A stretch of DNA of 64,000 nt from assembly GCA_945928575.1 (NCBI GenBank), contig CAMENP010000010.1, forward strand, positions 1 to 64,000, written 5' to 3'. The number at the start of each line of letters is the position of its first letter. The first letter of the stretch is position 1. A model generated the notes under the pieces. That model did not search any database, was not told where the DNA came from, and saw only the letters and a list, made by a program, of their open reading frames with translations. Of the stretch, positions 58,381 to 64,000 are shown piece after piece. The position numbers and the translations under genes were made by a program. The DNA comes from an uncultured Butyrivibrio sp. (GTDB lineage Bacteria; Bacillota; Clostridia; Lachnospirales; Lachnospiraceae).

Positions 58381-60429
58381 ATGCGTATTAATGAACTTAA
58401 AGGTATAGGAGATAAAACAGAGAAGCTTTTTAACAAACTTAATGTGTATACCACCGAGGATTTAATACATTTTTATCCGAGAACTTACGATGTGTATGAA
58501 GAACCTGTTAAGGTGTCTGAGATGACAGATACGAAGACATATGCCATATGGGGAACAGTTGTTTCATCATGTGAGCTTGTAAATGCCGGACGTTACAGAA
58601 TCCTATCCGTATATGTTGCGGATGATGACGGTGCGCGTATCAAATTAACATGGTTTAACATGCCTTTTCTCAAAAACAATTTAAAACGTGGATATAGATA
58701 TATATTCAGAGGTGAGGCTGCTTTCAGAGGCAGCCTCGTTTTTATGGAACAGCCGGTAATGTATTCTTATGATGCGTATATGCAGAAAATGAACACGATG
58801 CAGCCGGTGTACAGACTTACCGCGGGACTTACCAATAATGCTGTTACCAAGGCGGTGAAGCAGTGTCTTGATATATTCCATACGGAAGAATATCTGCCTG
58901 AAGATGTAATCAATGACACTGGTGTCACAGGTCTGGGGAAGGCGATGCATGATATACATTTTCCGGAGAACATGGACTCTTTTGCGGCTGCAAGGAAAAG
59001 ACTGGCATTTGATGAATTTTTTATTTTTACACTTGCAATGAGAAGTCTTTCGCGTGGTACACATGACGGAGAGACCGGATATATTATTCCAGGATCACCG
59101 TATTCGGAACAGATTCTTAAAAATCTCGGCTATAAACTTACAAACGCACAGCAAAAAGTGTATTCTGAGATACTTAATGATATGTCCGGACATAAGATAA
59201 TGAACAGGCTTATTCAGGGGGATGTTGGTTCCGGCAAGACAATCATTGCCCTTCTTGCGATGATCGATGCAGCATACAGCGGATATCAGTCTGCGCTTAT
59301 GGCGCCTACAGAAGTATTGGCAACACAGCATTATGAGACATTTTCCCATATAATTGAGACTAATAACCTGCCGGTTAAATGTATCCTTATGACGGGTGCG
59401 ATGACCGCCGCTGCCAAAAGGGAGGCACATAGAATGGCTGCGGAAGGTGAGGCTGATATTGTAATAGGAACGCATGCTGTAATAACCGATAACGTTTCGT
59501 TTGACAGACTTGCACTTGTGGTAACGGATGAACAGCACAGATTCGGCGTGAAACAACGTGAAGCATTGCATCATAAGGGCAATAAACCGCACATAATTGT
59601 TATGAGTGCAACACCGATTCCGCGTTCACTTGCGATAATATTGTATGGGGATCTTGATATTTCCGTCATTGACGAAAAACCGGCGATGCGTCTTCCAATC
59701 AAAAATTGCGTTGTTGATGATTCATACAGGCCTAATGCATACCGATTTATACAGAAAGAACTGGACAAAGGTCATCAGGCATATATTATCTGTCCGATGG
59801 CTAAAGAGAGCGATGAAGAAGATAATAAGCTGGAAAATGTTGTAGAATATGCAGCCGGATTAAAAGAAAAATTTCCTCCGCATGTAAGAATTGAATATCT
59901 GCACGGTAAACTGAAACCGTCTGTCAAGAATGATATTATGGAACGTTTTGCGCAGGGAGAAATAGACATATTGGTTTCCACAACGGTTGTTGAAGTCGGA
60001 ATTAATGTCCCGAATGCAACGGTTATGGTAGTGGAAAATGCTGAGAGATTCGGACTTGCCGGACTGCATCAGTTACGCGGACGTGTGGGACGAGGCGATG
60101 CCCAGTCATATTGTATTTTTATCAGTAATACAAGAAATACCCTTACAAAGGAAAGACTTAATATACTTAAAGAAAGTAATGATGGCTTCTATATATCCGA
60201 ACAGGACCTTAAACTTCGCGGACCGGGTGATATGCTCGGTGTCAGACAGAGCGGAGATTTCGGATTTATGATTGCGGATATTTACACGGATGCAGCAACA
60301 CTTAAACTTGCAGCGGATGAAGCTGACAAAGTTATGGAACGCTTCAGGAGTGACGACCCTGAATATGATAAATTACGTCATGCCGCTGACGATTATATGC
60401 GGACAAGACTTGATAACTTAAATATATAA
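58381..60429 (+). CDS. recG: ATP-dependent DNA helicase RecG
   Basis: QGDVGSGKTIIALLAM, TDEQHRFGVKQRE, MSATPIPRSLA, NAERFGLAGLHQLRGRVGRGDAQSYC. Confidence 0.97.
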   Translation: MRINELKGIGDKTEKLFNKLNVYTTEDLIHFYPRTYDVYEEPVKVSEMTDTKTYAIWGTVVSSCELVNAGRYRILSVYVADDDGARIKLTWFNMPFLKNNLKRGYRYIFRGEAAFRGSLVFMEQPVMYSYDAYMQKMNTMQPVYRLTAGLTNNAVTKAVKQCLDIFHTEEYLPEDVINDTGVTGLGKAMHDIHFPENMDSFAAARKRLAFDEFFIFTLAMRSLSRGTHDGETGYIIPGSPYSEQILKNLGYKLTNAQQKVYSEILNDMSGHKIMNRLIQGDVGSGKTIIALLAMIDAAYSGYQSALMAPTEVLATQHYETFSHIIETNNLPVKCILMTGAMTAAAKREAHRMAAEGEADIVIGTHAVITDNVSFDRLALVVTDEQHRFGVKQREALHHKGNKPHIIVMSATPIPRSLAIILYGDLDISVIDEKPAMRLPIKNCVVDDSYRPNAYRFIQKELDKGHQAYIICPMAKESDEEDNKLENVVEYAAGLKEKFPPHVRIEYLHGKLKPSVKNDIMERFAQGEIDILVSTTVVEVGINVPNATVMVVENAERFGLAGLHQLRGRVGRGDAQSYCIFISNTRNTLTKERLNILKESNDGFYISEQDLKLRGPGDMLGVRQSGDFGFMIADIYTDAATLKLAADEADKVMERFRSDDPEYDKLRHAADDYMRTRLDNLNI

Positions 60430-60442
60430 ACAGGAGTACACT

Positions 60443-61105
60443 ATGATATTATATGTGATCAGACACGGAGAAACCAAATGGAATGTTGAGAGACGTCTTC
60501 AGGGACGCAGCGACGTTGAATTGAATGAATACGGAATTTATCTCGCGGAAGTTACAGCCGAGGCGCTTAAAGATGTTAATTTTGATGTAATATATTCAAG
60601 CCCCCTTATAAGAGCATACAAGACGGCGGAAATTATAAGAGGAGACCGCAATATCAGTATTAAAACCGATGACAGACTTAAGGAGATGTGCTTTGGAATA
60701 TACGAAGGCATGCCGTCGGATAAGGTGCCGGCAGATTTTGCGAATTTTTTTGAGGCGCCCGACAAATTTAAAGCGATGGAAGGCGGAGAAAGCTTTCAGG
60801 ATGTGATTGCGAGGACGGCGTCATTTATAGAGGATGTGATCGTGCCGGCATCACACAGCATTTCTACGATGCTTGTGGTCGCACACGGGGCGCTTAACAA
60901 TGCACTTGCGCTTAATTTATTGCATCGTGAGCTTAAAGATTATTGGGCAGGTGTATTTCCGCGTAATTGCAGTACATCGATTTACGATATCGAAGGACAT
61001 GATTTTAAATGCCTTGAGTATGGTAAAATATACTATAAAGAAGACGAGGAACATGCACGTAAATTAAAATATACACCTAATCAGGACATGGGAGGTGAAG
61101 AATAA
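60443..61105 (+). CDS. Histidine phosphatase family protein (phosphoglycerate mutase-like)
   Basis: VIRHGETKWNVERRLQGRSDVELNEYG, VVAHGALNNAL. Confidence 0.93.
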   Translation: MILYVIRHGETKWNVERRLQGRSDVELNEYGIYLAEVTAEALKDVNFDVIYSSPLIRAYKTAEIIRGDRNISIKTDDRLKEMCFGIYEGMPSDKVPADFANFFEAPDKFKAMEGGESFQDVIARTASFIEDVIVPASHSISTMLVVAHGALNNALALNLLHRELKDYWAGVFPRNCSTSIYDIEGHDFKCLEYGKIYYKEDEEHARKLKYTPNQDMGGEE

Positions 61106-61106
61106 G

Positions 61107-61658
61107 ATGAGAGTCATAGCAGGCAGCCGCAGGAGCCTTCCGCTTAAAACACCGGCCGGAACAGACACGCGTCCAACGGAAGACAGAACAAAAGAGACAC
61201 TTTTTAATGTATTACAAAGCGATATATATGGTTCGCGGTTTCTGGATTTGTTTTCAGGAAGCGGCGGGATTGCAATTGAAGCATTAAGCCGCGGCGCCGA
61301 GATGGCGGTCCTCGTTGAAAATAATACAACAGCGATAAACTGCATCAATGAAAATCTTAAGTTTACCAAATTCACCGATAAAGCAGTACTGATGCAGACA
61401 GATGTATTTGCAGCGCTCGACAGACTTAAAGGCGGCCTTCCGTTTGATATTGTTTTTATGGATCCGCCATATAAAGCGGGATATGAACCTGAGATTTTTA
61501 ACAAATTAAAATCGTGTGATTATATTACAGAAGATACGATAATAATTGTGGAAGCATCCAAGGAAACTGATTTTGATTTTCTTGAAGATGAAGGCTTTGA
61601 AATTTACAAATCCAAAGTCTATAAGACCAATAAACATGTTTTTATCCGCAGAAAATAA
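61107..61658 (+). CDS. rsmD: 16S rRNA (guanine(966)-N(2))-methyltransferase RsmD
   Basis: MRVIAGSRRSLPLKTPAGTDTRPTEDRTKETLFNVL, DLFSGSGGIAIEALSRGA, FMDPPYKAG. Confidence 0.95.
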   Translation: MRVIAGSRRSLPLKTPAGTDTRPTEDRTKETLFNVLQSDIYGSRFLDLFSGSGGIAIEALSRGAEMAVLVENNTTAINCINENLKFTKFTDKAVLMQTDVFAALDRLKGGLPFDIVFMDPPYKAGYEPEIFNKLKSCDYITEDTIIIVEASKETDFDFLEDEGFEIYKSKVYKTNKHVFIRRK

Positions 61659-61754
61659 ATCCGACAAAAAAATAATACGAAATGCAAAATGCTATTGTAA
61701 TACATAAGAGTAAGTGATATTATATAACATATACAGTTACAAGGAGAGTGGACT

Positions 61755-62387
61755 ATGAGCAGAATCGAACAAATTATAGGCGAATTAGAAGATTATATAT
61801 CAAGCTGCAGACCAATACCTCTTTCAAGCACTAAGATTGCTGTTAATAAAGAGGATATAGATGAACTTATCAGGGAACTCAGACTGAAGACGCCTGATGA
61901 GATTAAGAAATACCAGAAACTCATCAGCAATAAGGAAGCTATACTTGCGGATGCCAAAGAGCAGGCTGACCAGATGATCCGTGAGGCACAGATACATACG
62001 GAAGAACTTATCAATGAGCATGAGATAATGCAGCGTGCATATGAACAGGCCAACGCGTTGATTGATGATGCTTCCAAGAAAGCACAGCAGATTGTTGACC
62101 AGGCTACAACAGATGCGAACAATATCAGACTTGGAGCGATTCAGTACACGGATGAGATGCTTGCGAACCTTCAGATGTTAATTGAGCATTCGCTTGAGAG
62201 CAATAAATCCAAGTACGAGAGTCTCATCGGAGCACTTGAGAAGGATCTCAATATCGTTGTATCCAACCGTAAGGAATTAAGACCTGAGCCGGAGAAAGTT
62301 GCCGCACAGGAAGAACTTGCCGCAGGAGTTAAGGCAGTTATGGATGATGAGGATAATGATACTGAAGATACAGACGATGAAGAATAA
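61755..62387 (+). CDS. Coiled-coil hypothetical protein with acidic C-terminus
   Basis: 210 aa, Ala/Glu/Gln-rich ATP-synthase-b-like/DivIVA-like coiled coil; SD AAGGAGAG before ATG. Confidence 0.75.
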   Translation: MSRIEQIIGELEDYISSCRPIPLSSTKIAVNKEDIDELIRELRLKTPDEIKKYQKLISNKEAILADAKEQADQMIREAQIHTEELINEHEIMQRAYEQANALIDDASKKAQQIVDQATTDANNIRLGAIQYTDEMLANLQMLIEHSLESNKSKYESLIGALEKDLNIVVSNRKELRPEPEKVAAQEELAAGVKAVMDDEDNDTEDTDDEE

Positions 62388-62396
62388 TCATTATAC

Positions 62397-63317
62397 CTAT
62401 TGAATTTTAAATATAATTTCAAACAAATATGTACATACAAATGCTACAGCCATTGTGATTAATTTGGAGATGATATATTTCCTGCGGTCAATCACATTAC
62501 CGGTATCGACACCGAAGGTCTGGAATATCCCGGAAATACCGCCGAATGCGAGCGCCGGAATTATTAGAAGCAGAAGTGTGTGCATATTTTTTATGCTGTC
62601 CGCAAGTGCATTTAAGCCTGTTGTCACCTCCAAAGCCGCGCAGATAAATGGAGCAAAACGCATGGGGACTAACATAACCCAGTTTGCTGCAATGGAGAAG
62701 ACAATTATATATCCGCCAAGCTTAGCTATATTGGTCAGTGAATTAATGACAGCCATATCAAAGAAATTCCCGGAATGGCCGGAAGCATAAAAGGTGGGAC
62801 CGGGAACAGTCTGTCTGCCGCGGAAAAAAGTGAGTTTAATTATTATAGTTGACAATAAAATAATTATGTAAAAAAGAGCAAGCACAGGGGCGATCATTGA
62901 CGAATCTTTAAGTATGCCGACGCATACGAAACCGGCAATAAAGGCCGGACTTATGTTATTAAAAGAGCAGGAAAGAAAAGTTGCGGTATTTTTATCAATC
63001 CTGCCTTCACGGTACAGACTGACCGCTGAAACCGCACATGCCGGATACCCAAATAACAGTCCGGCCAATATGCAATATGCGGCATCATCCGGAAGTTTTA
63101 ATAAACGCGCGGCCGGTTTCATAATAATGGCTGTGTCAGCGGAAATGCCGGCATATATGAGAAAATTGCTGAGAATCATATATGGCAGCAACGACGGAAC
63201 GACCGACTCAATCCACAGCGAAATGCCGAGTTTTGCTCCGTTGAGAACTATAACAGGATGAGTAAGCATAAGTATGAAAAGTGCAATGAATATGATACAG
63301 ATAAATTTTTTCTTCAT
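62397..63317 (-). CDS. YlbJ-like sporulation integral membrane protein (nucleoside-recognition/Gate domain)
   Basis: Polytopic membrane protein with LLFGYPACAVSAVSLYREGRIDKNTATFLSCSFNNISPAFI. Confidence 0.75.
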   Translation of the reverse strand: MKKKFICIIFIALFILMLTHPVIVLNGAKLGISLWIESVVPSLLPYMILSNFLIYAGISADTAIIMKPAARLLKLPDDAAYCILAGLLFGYPACAVSAVSLYREGRIDKNTATFLSCSFNNISPAFIAGFVCVGILKDSSMIAPVLALFYIIILLSTIIIKLTFFRGRQTVPGPTFYASGHSGNFFDMAVINSLTNIAKLGGYIIVFSIAANWVMLVPMRFAPFICAALEVTTGLNALADSIKNMHTLLLLIIPALAFGGISGIFQTFGVDTGNVIDRRKYIISKLITMAVAFVCTYLFEIIFKIQ

Positions 63318-63417
63318 ACTTCAATATATTAGTGTACATAATATGTTATTCGATTGATTTTTGAACAGACTTGTGGCAAAATAATAAATGGAAAAATTGG
63401 CTTATGGAAGGAATATC

Positions 63418-64000
63418 ATGGAAAGAAAGCTGAAATCATACAAACCCGAAAAAGTTATGTTTTATTTTGAAAATATATGTAATATACCGCATATATCACA
63501 TCATACTGAGGCAATCAGCAGTTATTGTGAGAATTTTGCAAAAGAACACGGCTTGAAATATTATAGGGACGCGGTCGGAAATGTTGTCATATATAAGAAC
63601 GCATCCGCCGGATATGAGAATCATGATACCGTTATATTGCAGGGACATATTGATATGGTTGGCGCAAAGACGAATTCGTCCGGACATGATTTTCTTAAAG
63701 ACGGGATAGATATAGATGAAGATGCACTTGAAAGCGGATTTATCACGGCCAGGGATACTACGCTTGGAGCCGATAACGGAATTGCCGCGGCGTATATGTT
63801 GGCAATTCTTGATGATGATGCCATCAAACACCCGCCTGTGGAAGCAGTTTTTACGGTCGATGAAGAAGTAGGACTTTTGGGGGCATCGGTACTTGATACC
63901 TCCGTATTACATGGCAGATATATGATAAACATGGACTCTGAAGAGGAAGGCGAATTCATTACAGGATGTGCCGGCGGACTTAGAAGTGATCTGATATTAG
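63418..64000 (+). CDS. Aminoacyl-histidine dipeptidase (PepD-like, M20), truncated by window end
   Basis: VMFYFENICNIPHISHHTEAISSY, ILQGHIDMVGAK, LGADNGIAAAYMLAILDD; SD AAGGA, no stop before 64000. Confidence 0.88.
   Translation, partial: MERKLKSYKPEKVMFYFENICNIPHISHHTEAISSYCENFAKEHGLKYYRDAVGNVVIYKNASAGYENHDTVILQGHIDMVGAKTNSSGHDFLKDGIDIDEDALESGFITARDTTLGADNGIAAAYMLAILDDDAIKHPPVEAVFTVDEEVGLLGASVLDTSVLHGRYMINMDSEEEGEFITGCAGGLRSDLIL

Overview
This 64 kb window looks like a low-to-moderate GC Firmicutes chromosome, probably Lachnospiraceae (inferred from gene content and order). It is mostly densely packed, conventional chromosomal genes. In order it contains: (i) a Fur-family regulator with a znuA/C/B-type metal ABC operon; (ii) an iron-containing alcohol dehydrogenase whose promoter carries a near-consensus Rex palindrome, next to an AraC/cupin regulator; (iii) a ~15 kb starch/maltodextrin locus with a one-ORF MalQ::glycogen-phosphorylase fusion, a YesN/YesM-type two-component system, a MalEFG-like transporter, a second long solute-binding lipoprotein and a GH13 lipoprotein; (iv) a MacB-like ABC exporter; (v) polysaccharide deacetylase and bactofilin genes leading into the pyrH-frr-uppS-cdsA-dxr-rseP-ispG-polC block; (vi) a tRNA-Glu(CTC) with a strong terminator, followed by three tandem ~63-bp repeats with covarying hairpin stems and a secreted LRR/Fn3-like protein; (vii) metNIQ; (viii) LexA-box-recA-recX-rny-rimO-pgsA-cinA; (ix) a lysA-like gene, unknown proteins and a GerW cluster; (x) rpmB, Asp23, DAK2, recG, histidine phosphatase, rsmD, a YlbJ-like gene and a truncated pepD. 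I found no CRISPR array, prophage or complete mobile element. The first ~66 bp resemble one terminus of an IS element. The observations most worth follow-up are the fused enzyme with a preserved internal Shine-Dalgarno/ATG, the 63-bp hairpin repeat array, the Rex-type operator, and the two-component operator direct repeats upstream of the malE-like gene.
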